Assembly (NCBI GenBank): GCA_025175895.1
Contig: CM045993.1
Coordinates: 59,028,621 to 59,092,620, forward strand
DNA length: 64,000 nt
DNA from: Wurfbainia villosa
Taxonomy: Eukaryota > Streptophyta > Magnoliopsida > Zingiberales > Zingiberaceae
Reading direction: 5' to 3'
Shown: one piece after another, positions 20,177 through 32,959 of the stretch
Position numbering within the stretch: the first letter of the stretch is position 1
How the letters are laid out: each line of letters begins with the position of its first letter
Notes under the pieces: generated by a model
The model's input: only the letters and a program-made list of their open reading frames with translations
Told to the model about the DNA's origin: nothing
Databases searched by the model: none
Position numbers and translations under genes: made by a program

Positions 20177-21377
20177 GACGATTCGTTCCAAGTGAATCAC
20201 TCCTTAACCAACTCCACTAGTCTCTCCTTTAGCCCAAGCAAGGTGGAGGTAACCTCTTTACAAGAATGCACTCCTTACAATAAGATTGAAATAAGAACAA
20301 GAAAGAGTAGGAATCATGTGGATCACTTAGGGATCAATTAGAAGCATGAATTTTAACCTCCCTAAAGCCCACACCCTCTCTTTTAATAGAGAGAGCTAAA
20401 ATCTTCCCGTTGGGCATGCAGTAGTCGACTGCTGCATGCCAGCAGTCGACTGCCACCCTTGTAACGACTCCTTACGCTATCTGAATCACAGTCGTCATCA
20501 CTCAACGGTTGCTTGGGTAGTCGACTAGAGATCTCACTGGTTCAACTGATTGCCCCGTAGCCAATTAATCAGTCGGCTACGAAGCGTTCTGTGCCCGTGC
20601 CACTTTCGACAGTCGACTGCCACCTTTGGCAGTCGACTGCTGATTGGGAAATTCAATCGAACTCCAGTCGAACTCAATTCGACTTGGACCAGTTCGACTT
20701 CCAATTATTGGCAGTCGACTGATGTCGAGTAAACCTCAAACAAATGGCTTGTTTGAGCATCCGATGGTCGGGTAAAACCTCAACCCACTCGGTTGAGAAT
20801 CCGACACTCCCATTCGTCGGGTAAAACCTCAAACTAATATTTGAGAGTCTGACTTAACCACACATTGGGTAAAACCTCAAACCCTAGATTGAGCATCCGA
20901 CTTGTCGGGTAAAACCTCAACCCACTCGATTGAGCATCCGACAATCGGGTAAAATCTCAACCTACTCGATTGAGCATCCAACACTCCCATTTATCGGGTA
21001 AAACCTCAAGCTAATATTTGAGCGTCCGACTTAACCACACGTTGGGAAAAATCTCAAACTCTAGTTTGAGCATCCAACTTGTCGGGTAAAACCTCAACTC
21101 ACTTGGTTGAGCATCTGACACTTGACTTAGTCATTCGGCCAAGTTCACCTATGAGCTACCATTTAAAAATCGCTTATTCACTCATCTCCTTTGAAGTCCC
21201 TTGTCGAAGCTCTCTTCATTTGGCCACATCCCTCGGATGCACCAAGTGCATGGCTTCGCAATGCCATCTTTCGCGTCTCACCCTGAAGTCTGCTTCCTTG
21301 GCTTCACTCCAATGCTCCTCGTCCGGTGGTCCCTTGGATGCACCAAGAGCACAGCTTCCACAATGCCATCCTTCACC

Positions 21378-23472
21378 TGTAGGGATGTATACTAAAAAGT
21401 CTATCTTTTCTATGAACATCTTTATTTTTAAAATAAGAATCACATGATCATTGTTTGCATATTTTTATGCATATTGTCTAATACGTTACATTGTAGATAA
21501 CATGGTGTGTGGTGTCACACGGGAGATCATGTTATCGGCTCCTTGTAAAGTATAAGTAAAGGCTCACAACCGAGATGGCTTTGGACAAACCATCGGAATG
21601 GTTGTAGTGTGATTTGGTGTTGGTTTGTCTTGACCATAGAATCACACTAGTGCACTTTGTGTGTATTGAGCAGGACCGACACAAAGGTGATTCGATTTAT
21701 TGCTGACTACATAATCGAATCGGACCTCAGATATTATTTAGTACATGCTCTTAATCCCGATATAATAATGGGCACATATGCTTAGTACTCATCTCTTTGA
21801 TTTACCAATGGGCGAGATTTATAGATTATATTGATAGGCTCGGTAAGTTGGGAGATGATATTATTTATATGGGGTGCCGTTGATTATAGGAGGAAACCAT
21901 GTCCTATATATTAGATTGATGATGTCCCCTTGAGGAGCTCATAAGGTTCATCATGTAAACCCTGCAGGTGGACTTGGTCCCGCATGATGAAAAGGTTGAG
22001 TGGTACTACTCAAGGAGTTAGATGTTGATTAATTAATGGTCAGTAAATTAATTAATCGATGGGCATTCAAGATCTTAAACACGGGGAGAAAATGTACAAA
22101 TAATATATGGAGCCCATATTATCATATGGGGGTTGGTGAGGTAGATCAATGATGAACATTTAGTGGATTGGATCATCATTAGTGGATCAGACTTTATGTG
22201 GGCTTGATCCATGGGTGGCCAAGACCCAACTCCTCCTCATGGTCCCTAATGTAGCCTATTAACACCTCATGAAGCTTAGATCCAAAGGATAGAAACAAAA
22301 CTCTAGATCCAAAGGTGGAGATTAAATCTCTAGATCCGATGGTTGAGATTAAATCTCTAGATCCGACGGTTGAGATTAAATCCCTAGAACCAATGGAGGA
22401 GATTAATCCAAGGCATAAACCCAACTCTATAAATAAGGCTTATTGGCTTGGATGGAAACTGAATGATAAGGGGATTAGGGTTTGCTTCCTTTGGAGGCTA
22501 GGAATCCTAGTTGGTTTAGGATTGGGTTTGGGTGGCTAGGGTTTTGGGAGCTAAGGGTGGGCGGCCACAAGTGGATGAGGGTTTCCTTCTTCTTCCTAAG
22601 GTTGGCCGGCCACTATTATTCTTCTCTCTACCTTGGCATGAGCTCATCCTATTCTTCTTCCCCTCTTCCATGGCCGACCAAAAGGAGAGCTAGGATTAGG
22701 GTTTGGAGGCTTAGGGTTTAGGAGGCTTGGGTGGCACCAAATAAGGAAGGTTTCTTTCTTCTTCATCCCTTGGTGGCCGACGCCCACATCCCTATCCCAG
22801 CCCTTGGGTGGCATCCAAAGACCCCTTATCCTTCTCCTTAGGTGGTGGAAACAAGATATAGGGCTTTCCCTTGGTGTCTTGGCCGGTTTCCTCCATTATC
22901 TCCTTCTCCTTGTTGGCCGGCGGCAAGCATTTCTTTTGTTGCTTGTTGGTTGGCTATAGGAAGGAGATGAGCCTTGTTTCTATTCTTCCTCTTGCTTTGG
23001 AAGAGCAAGGAAGGAAGATTTGCGATCTAGGAGCTTCGACTTTTGGTAGATCATCGCCCACAAGACGTCCAAAAGGAGGAAGGTCATACATTAGAAGATC
23101 GAGAGGTATACCTATTCTACTTTCTTCTTTTGTTTGTTGCTTGTTTTTGTTTTTCAATTATAATCATGTTATAAATCTGTAAATGGATAAATAATACTTG
23201 GATCCTGAGCATAAACATGAAAACCAGCGATCCGGACATCGTCTATTCCGCGGCTACTCGTAGAATAGGGGATGGTTGCTTGAACAACTAGTTTGTTCAA
23301 GTGACCTCTCTAAACGAATAGCACGACGATGACTTGGTGGTTTGGGCAATCCCTTTTGTCTAGGATTAAATTTTTTAATCCGGGGACATCTAAGGGATCG
23401 CCATGGACAAGCTACCGAGGTGAAATGGGAAGCGAAGTTTCCCCTCACGGACTCGTTAAGCAAAACTCTTCA
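21378..23472 (+). mobile_element. Solo LTR of a further LTR family (2.1 kb), in C
   Basis: Starts TGTAGGG and ends TCTTCA, with a perfect target duplication tcacc (21373-21377 and 23473-23477). A TATA-like box (CTCTATAAATAAGG) lies at 22425-22438 on the plus strand. The 300-500 bases downstream contain several AGGGTTT boxes (22471, 22538, 22577, 22694, 22712) and GGCCGGC/TGGCCG runs. There is no second LTR or coding region, so it is best read as a solo LTR left by LTR-LTR recombination. The superfamily is not determinable from the LTR alone; copia is likely. Confidence 0.85.
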
Positions 23473-23664
23473 TCACCGACTCAAAGACCCGAGCCATGAG
23501 ATGGTGAACCCACCAATGCTTTCGTCAAGCCAACACATGTGTGAATTACTAAGTCCTGCATGACTTCAACACACATATCAAATCATATAAACATCTTGAC
23601 TTAAACCTTTGCCACACACATCAAAACTTTAAACCATACTTGGGTTGATTGCCCTAACAAATGG

Positions 23665-25278
23665 CACGTTCGTTGGTATATAGAATTTGATTGCGTGCTT
23701 GCTACAATTTGATTAGTGCACAGTGGAAATAATAGTAAAGTACAAACAAAATACAAGCACAACAATACACATAATATAATGTGGTTCGGAACCTTAGGGT
23801 TCCTACTCCACAAATTGAGCTCGAATAAACTCTAGTTATGCACACACCACCACTAATCAATAACGCTCCTTCTCGGTGACACACTTGAGGTGGAGAAACC
23901 TATTATAAGCAATTACAACAGTAATGCAAAATATACAAGCAAATATAAAGAAATACAACCGAAATGTAAAGAGCACTTTATAAAACTAGGGCTTTGAATG
24001 CATTGTTTGTTGGTTGCTTGGATGAGCATGAAGGACCCTGAAATGTACCTACACTTCGCCTTCAAATTGCCTCAACAACCTTCCAAGAAACCATGGATGA
24101 AATCCTCCACGAGCAGCTTCTTTTATGCCTGCATTGGGCTAATTCCATGCCTCACAGTTGACTGCCATAAGGCCCCAATCGACTTCCAACAGTGTCATTG
24201 TCTCACAACGACTTAATCTACGTCGGCATGTTAGCCAACGGATACACTTGCAGTCATCTGTCATTCCCAGTAGTCAACTGCTCAAACTCGTAGCCGACTG
24301 CTCAGTCGGCTATCGAGCATTCTGCCTTCGTGACCAAAACCAACAACAAGCGACTGTCCTCCATGGCAATCGACTGCTCATGGTTAGTCAACTGCCCCAA
24401 TGTTGGTAGTCAGCTGCCAAGGCATCTTGCCGCAGTTGAACGTTAGTCGACTCTCGCCAGTCGACTAGTCATAATCTTAGTCGACTGCTCAATGTCAACT
24501 CGACTGCCAAGTGTCAAACACTTGACCAATAGACTGGTCCATAACCCCAGTCGATTGCTACACCTCAACCATGAGATTTACCCCAAGTATGATGCCCTCA
24601 TACATGCTAGACCACCCTTAGCCTAGACCTAAGCCTTCTTACTATCTCCATCAACCTCGCGCCTATCAGATCCCTCCAAGTCATCCATGACTTGTTCATT
24701 CATACGCTAACCTTCAAGTGCTTCCATCGGCCATTGTCATGCTAAGCTGGTCTACACCGCCAAAGCACATTGGGGTTACGCTGCCAAGACACACACTTGG
24801 ACTTTACGCTGCCAAACATTGCACTTATGCTGCCAAGACTTCACCCTTAGACTTTACGCCGCCAATATCAAACCTTGGACTTCCCAAATGCCAAGTACCC
24901 ATGACTTAGACTTTTACTGCCAAGACCACACACTTGGACTTACGTGGCCAAGACTACACCCTTGGACTTTCCTTGCTAACCCATGTTGGACTTTCCAATT
25001 GCCAAGACTCAAGCTTGGACTTTCCCTTGCCAAGACCCATGCTTGGACTTTCCATGCCAAGTACTCAAGACTTGGACTTTACCAATGCCAAGACCCATGC
25101 TTGGACTTTCCATGCCAAGTACTCAAGACTTGGACTTCTCCCTTCATATGGACAACCCCATGTCAACCATATAGTCAACCCATTATCAAACAATGGTCAA
25201 CTCATCGTTAAACATCAAAACACTACTCGAGTCAAACTCGAGTCTGGTCAATCGTGACCTAGGTCGATTGCACCAACA
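23665..25278 (-). repeat. 5' LTR of B2, main part
   Basis: Continues from 15692 across element C. It contains the loop E-like stem-loop (23780-23812), the palindrome array (24150-24560), a hairpin array (about 24760-25140) and an ACCAACA end. Confidence 0.9.
23780..23812 (-). other. Loop E-like stem-loop, B2 5' LTR
   Basis: Outer stem TGTGG/CCACA and inner stem GGAACC/GGTTCC are both perfect. The 3' LTR copy has lost one outer pair. Confidence 0.7.
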
Positions 25279-25283
25279 CATTG

Positions 25284-26030
25284 TGGATGGATTTGACCCA
25301 CCAATGGATGACAAGGTAAGAGTCCTCAAGAAGAAGAAGTGGAGCCAAGAGAAAAAAACAAAAATTCAAGATAAACGTTAAGGTAGCACAAATAATATTA
25401 AATTTACTATCTAATGATGTTTTGTCTAGATTAGGAGAATTTGGTGATGCCAAGGAGCTTTGGGACAATCTAGTTGAGCTCCATAAAATTCCATAACCGG
25501 CACAAGAAGTAGAGGAGAAAGTCAAAGAAGAACCAAGTTACTCATCCGCTCAAGCTCAAGAAGAGAATACATCATCACTCTAAGAGCTTGAGGAATTAGA
25601 AGTTGAGAAGTGTTCGACATCCGAGGAAGAAGAGGAGGAAGTAGAAGAAGCATCTACCTCTAGGATTGAGGCGGAGGAGAGACCATCCTCAATGCTAGAG
25701 TAAGAAGAGGAGCCATCTACCTTCGGGAGCCTAGGACAAGACCAAGTTTCCCTTACCAAATTAGGTAACTCAAATATGTGTATTAAAGATAAAAATCATA
25801 TAACGTGTTTTGAGTGTAGGAAAAATGGGCATTACAAGAGTAAGTTTCCAAAGCGGGTCAAGAAGACGACACAAGTGATGCCCAAACACCAAGGAGACCA
25901 GAGTCCCCACTATTAAGATCAAGGATCACATTGTGTGCTTCAAGTGCAATAATAGAGGGCACTATAGAAGTCAATGCCCTAGGGGGAGTAAGAAAACCAA
26001 GGCCAAAGGAAGAGTCTCAAATGTAGGGAG
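25284..26030 (+). pseudogene. gag: Gag of D, piece 2 of 4
   Basis: Continues directly from 10456. It contains the rest of the capsid-like region (with stops after KIQDKR), the acidic serine/glutamate segment, a first zinc knuckle CFECRKNGHYKSKF with phenylalanine for the last cysteine, and an intact second knuckle CFKCNNRGHYRSQC. It is cut at 26030 by element E. The last five bases, gggag, are E's target. Confidence 0.82.
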
Positions 26031-27167
26031 TGTTGGTGCAGTAGGCACCTAAGTCGAACATGAGTTTTGATTATAGCAAACGATACAAAGTTAAGCTCAT
26101 GTCGTTATCTCATGAGCTGAATCGAGTGTGCAGAAGATTGCTATAGCTGGAGCTGAAGGCTAGCGACACCCGGAGGAAGCCGCGGTGGTCGGGCGACACT
26201 CGAGTGACTTCGGAGGGAGCCGAAGGAATCGAGTGGAAGGCCGGAAGCAAAAGCAACACGTAAGTATCGAGGTAAGCTCGTGTGTGCGAGCGTAAGTGAG
26301 TTCGTATCCTCGTTACGGGGATGATCTTAAGCGTAGATCCGATCAAAGACATCCTATAGATGGTCTAGGTCGAGATCGGACAGTCGACGACTGTCGAAAT
26401 TATATTTTTGTTGAGCTAACTTTGACTTGCAGCAAGCATCAGTTGACCGGCCAAAGATGGAGGACTCGACCGCCCAATCGGCCGATTCTTTGGAGGTTAG
26501 CACTCGACTGATGCTGCCATCAGTCGACTGATGATGGCCATCAGTCGACTGATGGTCAAAGGATCAGCTTCGAGGAGTCAAGGTTTATCACCAAATTTCA
26601 AGGGGAGTGGTGCTCAAATATGATTGGCTAGGGTTCCTCTCGAAAAGGGGCTCAAAGGCTATAAAAGGAGGTCCTAACCTAGGGTTTCATCATCAATTCT
26701 AAGTGCTCAAAAGCCTCCACAACACTGCGACTCTCCGATAACTCTACGACAACGAAGTGCTGCCAACAACCCTAGTTTAAGTCCTATCTTCGAGTTGTTG
26801 GTATAATCTTGTTTTGTCATTTCTTTTAATCTTGCAATTCGTTTGTTAATCGAGGCTTTCTACCATTGCATTTCATTTTAATAGAAGAGAGGGTTTGTCT
26901 CTCTATCTTGTGCTTCGAAGGTTTTTGTAATCATAAAACTCCTACCTCCAACGAGGAGGAGTGTTTTAGTGAATTGCCCTCCGTACACGGTCTAGGACCG
27001 TTAGGGCCTTGGAGTAGTAGCCGAAGGCTACGAACCAAGTAAAAAACCTATTTGTCTCATTTAGTTTTTATTTATTTCCACTGCGTTTAATTGTCTACCG
27101 AAAGATTTAAAAGAAAAAGTTTTTATCGCTATTCACCCCCCCTCTAGCGATCCGCTTCGATCCAACA
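26031..27167 (+). repeat. 5' LTR of E
   Basis: Runs TGTTGGTGC...ATCCAACA. Exact CAGTCGACTG palindromes lie at 26521-26530 and about 26541-26550, then a TATA-like CTATAAAAGG near 26659, a CTCC/GGAG stem-loop (about 26938-26962), the loop E-like element, the TTTCCACTGCG block and the ATTCACCCCCCCTCTAG terminal block. Confidence 0.94.
27008..27039 (+). other. Loop E-like stem-loop, E 5' LTR
   Basis: Outer stem CTTGG/CCAAG differs from the CGTGG/CCACG of B1 by a paired change. The inner stem is GTAGCC/GGCTAC, and AGTA/GAA is unchanged. Confidence 0.72.
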
Positions 27168-27168
27168 A

Positions 27169-27182
27169 TTGGTATCGGAGCC
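27169..27182 (+). promoter_or_regulatory. Primer-binding site of E
   Basis: TTGGTATCGGAGCC lies directly after the 5' LTR, a near match to the initiator-Met site. Confidence 0.9.
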
Positions 27183-27675
27183 GGGGGCGCTTAGATTTGG
27201 TGAAACCACCAATCTAACATTTTTTACAGATTTGTTTTTCGTTCATTTAAATTTTTCTCCCGCACTACTAATCCAAGACTAAGTCTTGGTACTCTTCGTT
27301 TGGTTTTGTTTTACAAGTATTGATTGCCTTCGGAGTACCTCACGATCAAAAGAACATAACTTTTGCTACAAGTGGACTCACGAAACGATCTACCCACCAA
27401 ATCGAAGATCTCGCAGAGATCTACACTTCTTATGGGGGTTTACCCCCGTAACAAGCTGTTTTCATCCTCAAAAATTGACGTTTAGTAGCCTTTCGGGGAC
27501 ATCGAAGGTTGTGAGTACTTACTTTTTATTTAGTTTCTTATTTCTTTGCTTAACTTTCTATTTTTCGTTTGTTTCTTTTTATTTCCCGCACTAATCCAAG
27601 ATGCAAGTCTTGGTACTTTCGTGTGTTTTTGTTCTTGCTAGATTTTCGTTTTAGTCTCCTTGTCTTTTTGTTCTA
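27183..27675 (+). other. Untranslated leader of E
   Basis: About 490 bases lie between the primer site and the gag ATG. The phrase CACTAATCCAAGA...AAGTCTTGGTAC occurs twice (about 27263-27298 and 27588-27616), giving a direct repeat. No frame with element homology is seen. Confidence 0.6.
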
Positions 27676-29313
27676 ATGGCCCATCTCGAGGGTTTTAGCA
27701 CCGTCCGACCTCCGTTTTACAACGAAGATGATTTCCGTTACTGGAAAGGTCGGATGGAATGCTTTCTCAAAACCCAAATCGAGATGTGGATCATAATTCA
27801 AACGGGTTTCACACTTTCGACTAATGAAGTAGGTGACTCCTTGGATTATGATCAATGGACCGTTGCAACAAAACGACAAGTCGAAGCCGATGCCAAGGCA
27901 ACACAAATCCTCCAATGCGGCTTGTCCAAGGAGGAGTTAAATCGCGTCGGCCCCTTCATCAGCACAAAGGACCTATGGACAAAGCTAGTAGAGCTACACG
28001 AAGGGACCGATGAAGCCAAGGTATGTAAGCGTGACCTTTTGTTCAATAAACTATATAACCTAAAAATGCAGGAACACGAGTCTGCGACGCAACTCCACGC
28101 CCGTGTCCAAGACATAGTCAACAACCTACACGCAATCGGACAAAAGGTCGAAAACCGCAACCTTATAAGGTATGTCCTAAACTCTTTTCCGAGGACTACC
28201 TTATGGGCATCCATGGTCGATGCCTACAAGGTCTCCAAGGATCTTTCTAAACTTAGGTTAGATGAACTTTTTTCTGATTTCGAACTTCATGAGCAGTCTA
28301 ACTCGGAACCCGAGAAGGGTATAGCACTTTTTGCAGGTTCGAGGAAGAAAACCGCAAGCAAGCCACCATCGAAGGAAGAAGAGGATGAGTCGGATTCGGA
28401 GGTCGACTCGGAAATGGAAGCCGAACTAGTCAACCTAGTTCGGAGGATAGTCAAGGGCCGAAAATGAGCCGTCACTCGACCCAACGAAGGTAAGACTAAA
28501 AGTTCAAACATAAGATGTTATGAATGCAACAGGTTTGGACACATTAAGTCCGAGTGCCCAAAACTCAAGAGCAAGGCACCAAAACATAAAAAGGCACTCA
28601 ACGCTACTTGGGAAGAAGCCTCCGAGGAAGAAGACAACGATCGAGTCCTTATGGCTAAACCGGTGGAATCGGAGACGGAGTCGGAACCGGAACCAGAATC
28701 AGAAACCGAAGACGAGTCGGACTATGAAACACTATTCAAGACAAGCCACGAATACGCATCCGGTTCAAAAGATACACTCAAGGTAAGTCGGTCTCTTATT
28801 ACTACTCTTTATAGTGCAATTAAGTTTTTAAATAAAAAGTTAGATAAGTCCGAGTCCAAGGTTGAGACCCTGGTTGAGGAAGTTAAACTCCTCAAAAACG
28901 AGGTCTCCCTAACCTCTTCGATTAGTCGAGTTCAAGAGAAGGACTCAACTCGAGTTGAAAAACTCGAAGTTGAGAACTCACTCTTGAAAAGTCAAGTCGA
29001 AGATCTTAGGAATACGTTGGAAAGGTTTACTTTGGGATCCAAAGGACTTGACCTCCTACTTGGATCGCAAAGGGTCGTGTACAACAAGGCCGGGCTAGGG
29101 TTTAGCTCAAACACGACCAATAAGTCGTATATTTCAATCGTAAGTAGACATAGAAAACGTGTCCAAGCATGGGTCCCTAAGACCACCTTGATTTCAAACT
29201 TAGGATCAAACCAGTACTGGGTTCCCAAGGACCAAATCCACTATGTGGAGAGACCGAATCGATTCAATGGTCCAGGGGGAGCTAGTACGAAATTTGTTTG
29301 TGTCTTAACTTAG
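27676..29313 (+). pseudogene. gag: Gag of E with one in-frame stop
   Basis: One frame of 545 codons, broken only by TGA at 28465-28467. The N-terminal part has the FRYWKGRMECFL motif, and the central capsid-like region ends around residue 220. An acidic segment follows (about 235-255), the stop is at codon 264, then the zinc knuckle CYECNRFGHIKSEC (about 282-295). A second glutamate-rich stretch (about 326-350), a long coiled coil (about 375-450) and a tail with WVPK repeats close the protein. The stop may be a recent C-to-T change of an arginine CGA codon, though this is inference. The length is typical of SIRE gag. Pol is in another frame after a spacer. Confidence 0.9.
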
Positions 29314-29899
29314 AAATTGCATGCTTAGGTTTTTATTTAGTTTGATTTTTCTTTTTAGAATGGTTAGATAGGACTATAACTCGTCAATACTTGATAACAT
29401 AATACCAGGACGCGGCGAGATGATAGTACGCTAGGAAAGCGGAGTCTTATGTATTCGGGCTAGATAAGGCGTATCTAGTTCGGTGCACTTGACTGAGCGG
29501 AACTAGCTGAAGCTACCTCGCCATATCCTAGACTAGTTAGACCAGGAAGTGGTCTTAGGTGAGTCAAGTCTCTATTTTCTTGAAAATGGCTTTGTCTAAG
29601 GAAGTGGTCGTTGTTCCGATCAAAGAAGGCCTCTGTGCCTCGCCACGACCTGGAAGCCATGATCTTGAAAAGGTGACTTGATAAGCCTAAGGTCAAATCC
29701 AAATCTAACGCAAGGTTGACAAGTGTTTAAGTCATTAAACTTAATTCAACTAAAAAATTGGAAGTCATCTCACAATAACATATAGGATTAACATGTTTGA
29801 TCATATAGACATGGGTGAGATGATTTAGGTTAATAATATTCAACCAATTTTTAATAAATCCAATATCCGATCCAACTACCTTGCGTGTAGGATCAATGG
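29314..29899 (+). other. Non-coding spacer between gag and pol of E
   Basis: 586 bases with stops in all three forward frames separate gag and pol. Its start (CATGCTTAG) resembles the sequence just after pol (CATGTGCTTAG, 32968). No zinc finger, protease or splice signal is obvious. Confidence 0.6.
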
Positions 29900-32800
29900 A
29901 TGTTGGACAGTGGTTGCTCCCAACACATGATCGGGGATCAACTCAAGTTTTCGAAGCTTCGATTCAAACGACAAGGATCGGTAGCCTTCGGAAATAACGG
30001 CAAGCTCAAAATCATCGGATCAGGTGATATTGAGCTCAATTCAAATTTTGTTATTCAAAATGTTTTATTAGTAGAAAATTTTCAATATAATTTACTTAGT
30101 GTAAGCCAATTGTGTGATAATAACTATAAGGTCATATTTCTAGAAAATGAATGCGTAATTAATACAAACGAAACCTCTAAAACAATTCTTAAAGGGACTA
30201 GAAATAACAACATTTACACTATCAACTTAACTAACTCCTCAACTAAGTGTCTTATGACACGGCAAGAGGAATCGTGGTTGTGGCACCGACGACTCGGTCA
30301 CTCGCACCCAAGACTCATCCACAAGATGAGTCAGAGTGATTTAGTCAGAGGTTTGCCTAACCTCAACAACTTGGATAATAAAATATGTAATGCTTGTCAA
30401 CAAGGTAAACAATCTAGGACACAACATCAACTAACTAGTCAAGAACGAACCAAAAGTGTGCTTGAGCTCTTACACATGGATCTATTTGATTCACACGGAG
30501 CTAAGTCACTTAACGGAAGTAAATTCTGCTTAGTCATAATTGATGACTATTCTAGATTTACTTGGGTTAGGTTCATCAAACACAAAAATGATACCCTAGA
30601 TCAATTAATCAATCTATTTAAGTTAATAGAAAATCAACAAAGCATTAAAATCAAAAGACTTAGAATTGATCATGGTGGTGAATACGAAAACCATAGGTTT
30701 ACAGAATTCTGTAACCTAAATGGATAACACCACGAGTTCTCTTGCCCTAGAACTCCACAACAAAATGGCCTAGTAGAATGCAAAAATAGAACCCTACAAG
30801 AAGCCGCTAGGACAATGTTAAATGAGTATAACCTACCCGATAGGTTTTGGGCGGAAGCCGTGAGTACGACATGCTATGTCCAAAATAGAATCCTTATGGT
30901 AAAGAGGCACCTTAAGACCTCATACGAGATTTATCACGATAAAATACCTAACATCAAGTACTTTAGGGTATTTGGATGTAAGGTACATATCCTAAACACT
31001 AAGGATTACCTAGGGAAATTTACATCCAAAACCATGACCGGAATCTTTCTAGGATACTCGACTACAAGCAGAGCTTATAGAGTATATAACCACGACACCC
31101 TTAGAGTCGAGGAGACTATCAATGTAGTATTTGATGTAGGACACGAACCTACAAAACCTCCGGCAACCCCAATTAGCGAGTCGTCTCATACTAGACCTAA
31201 CTCTGATCCGGAGATCAGGTCTAGTGTTAATCCTAACCTAAGTCAACCAAGTCACTCTATCGACCAAGTGATAGATGACTCCAACCAAACTAGAACTCAA
31301 ACAAGCCATCCTATGGATCAAATTGTGAACTCAGGCCCAAATCCAACTAGGACCCAAACGAATCATCCTATCGACCAAGTGATAGGTGATCCAAGTCTAG
31401 GAGTTCGAACTAGAGCCTCATACAGAAACCTTAGTCAAATATCTTTGATTTCTAAAATTGAACCCAAAACTATTGACCAAGCTCTTCTTGATCCCGATTG
31501 GATTATTGCAATGCAAGAAGAGTTGGCTCAATTCACTAGGAACGAAGTATGGGAATTAGTACCACCACCTAAAGATAAAACAATCATTGGAACAAGGTGG
31601 GTGTTTAGAAATAAAATTGATGATAAAGGTGAAGTAGTTAGAAATAAAGCTAGACTAGTTGCTAAAGGGTTTAGTCAAGTCGAAGGTTTAGATTACGACG
31701 AGACCTATGCCCCAGTAGCTAGATTAGAGTCCATTCGAATGCTATTAGCATATGCAGCACATCGAGGATTTAAGTTGTTTCAAATGGATGTGAAATCTAC
31801 ATTCTTAAATGGATACATTAAAGAAGAAGTTTATGTTAATCAACCCCCCGGTTTCGAAAGTTTAGACAAACACGATCATGTCCTTAGACTAAAGAAAGCG
31901 CTTTATGGACTTAAACAAGCTCCGCGAGCTTGGTACGAGAGACTTTCGATTTATCTTAAGTCCAAAGGCTTTAACCAAGGTGTAGTTGACCCAACCCTTT
32001 TCGTAAAAACCTTAGGTAAAGACATATTCATAGCCCAAATCTACGTAGATGATATTATTTTCGGAACCACCAACTCAATCCTACTAAATGAGTTCATTTC
32101 ACTTATGGAAAGTGAATTTGAAATGAATTTAGTAGGCGAGTTAAGTTTCTTCTTAGGTCTACAAATTAAACAAACTAAAGATGGAATATACCTACATCGA
32201 CGCAAATATACTAGGGAATTAATTAAACGCTTTGGAATGCAAGACGCTAAAATTATTAATACCCCAATGGCAACTAATGTTAATATAGAAGAAGATGTAA
32301 TTGAAAACCCAATTGATTTAAAATACTATAGGAGCGTAATAGGGAGTCTCCTTTGCTTAACTACAAACTGACCTGTTATCTTATTTGCAGTAAGTATGTG
32401 CGCAAGGTTTCAAACCTGTGCCAAGGAGTCTCACCTAACTCTAGTCAAGCGTATCCTTAGATATCTAAAGGGTATACTTAATGTCGGTATTTGGTACCCT
32501 AGATCTACCGAGTTCGAACTAACCGACTACTCCAATTCGGACTATGCCGGTAGTAAGCTCGATAGAAAGAGTACGAGTGGTTGTTGTCAACTTCTCGGCT
32601 CGAGTCTAGTGAGTTGGTGCAGTAGGAAGCAACACTGTGTTGCCTTATCTACCACCGAAGCCGAATACATCGTGATGGGTGAGTGTGTCACTCAGCTTCT
32701 TTGGATGAAGCACACTCTCCGTGACTTTAAGTTAGACTTTACGAACATGAAACTCCACGTAGATAACATTAGTTCAATTAATCTTACTAAGAATCTGATA

Positions 32801-32959
32801 TGTCACTCTAGGACCAAACATATAGAGGTCAAACACCATTTCATTCGAGAACATGTGGCCAACGGAGCCATACAACTCGAATACGTCGAATCGAAGTCTA
32901 ACTTAGCAGACCTATTTACTAAACCCCTACCCGAAGCCGAATTTAGTCTATTAAGATGA
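29900..32959 (+). pseudogene. pol: Pol polyprotein of E: protease, integrase, RT, RNase H (two stops)
   Basis: A single frame of about 1020 codons with stops at 30725-30727 and 32369-32371. The protease has the DSGCSQHM motif at its very start. Integrase has the zinc-binding HRRLGH...CNACQQGK region, HMDLFDSHG, IDHGGEYEN and the catalytic glutamate in a QQNGLVECKNRT motif. RT has ARLVAKGFSQ, QMDVKSTFLNG, YGLKQAPRAWY and the YVDD active site (32042-32053). RNase H has SDYAGSKLDRKSTSG, STTEAEY and HVDNISSI, ending near LADLFTKPLP. The second stop replaces an expected arginine and fits CGA to TGA. The order PR-IN-RT-RNH defines Ty1/copia, and the FGTTN context after YVDD fits the SIRE lineage. 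Confidence 0.93.

Larger units (their letters stand above)
15693..23659 (-). mobile_element. Element C: gag-only LTR element nested in the B2 LTR
   Basis: TG...CA ends and a perfect target duplication aatgg (15688-15692 and 23660-23664). In sense it has a 5' LTR (interrupted by a solo LTR), primer site, decayed gag, non-coding region, polypurine tract and 3' LTR. With the solo LTR removed the two LTRs are 1589 and 1573 bases. There is no pol. It is related to B1/B2 in LTR layout, but its gag and LTR arrays differ enough to call it a separate family. Confidence 0.92.
19971..23659 (-). repeat. 5' LTR of C, interrupted by a solo LTR
   Basis: The two parts are 19971-21377 and 23478-23659. This copy keeps more exact AGTCGACTG palindromes (20423-20730) than the 3' LTR, where several read AGTCTACTG. 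The hairpin array is at about 20730-21120. Confidence 0.88.
10457..25278 (-). mobile_element. Element B2: gag-only element inserted in D gag
   Basis: In sense B2 has a 5' LTR (25278 down to 15655, split by C), primer site, decayed gag, non-coding 3' region, polypurine tract and 3' LTR (10457-12104). The flanks are gattg (10452-10456) and cattg (25279-25283), a target duplication with one mismatch. Removing B2 joins the two parts of D gag in register, which supports the insertion. Without C the LTRs are about 1.65 kb each, longer than those of B1. Confidence 0.88.

Noticed and set aside
21378..23472. A protein-coding gene with TATA box in the 2.1 kb insertion
   Set aside because: It has TG...CA ends and a perfect 5-bp target duplication, and the frames downstream of the TATA box are short with no recognisable domain; a solo LTR explains it.
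10457..25278. B2 as not a true insertion because its flanks gattg and cattg differ
   Set aside because: One mismatch is expected with age, and removing B2 rejoins D gag in register, so the insertion is accepted.
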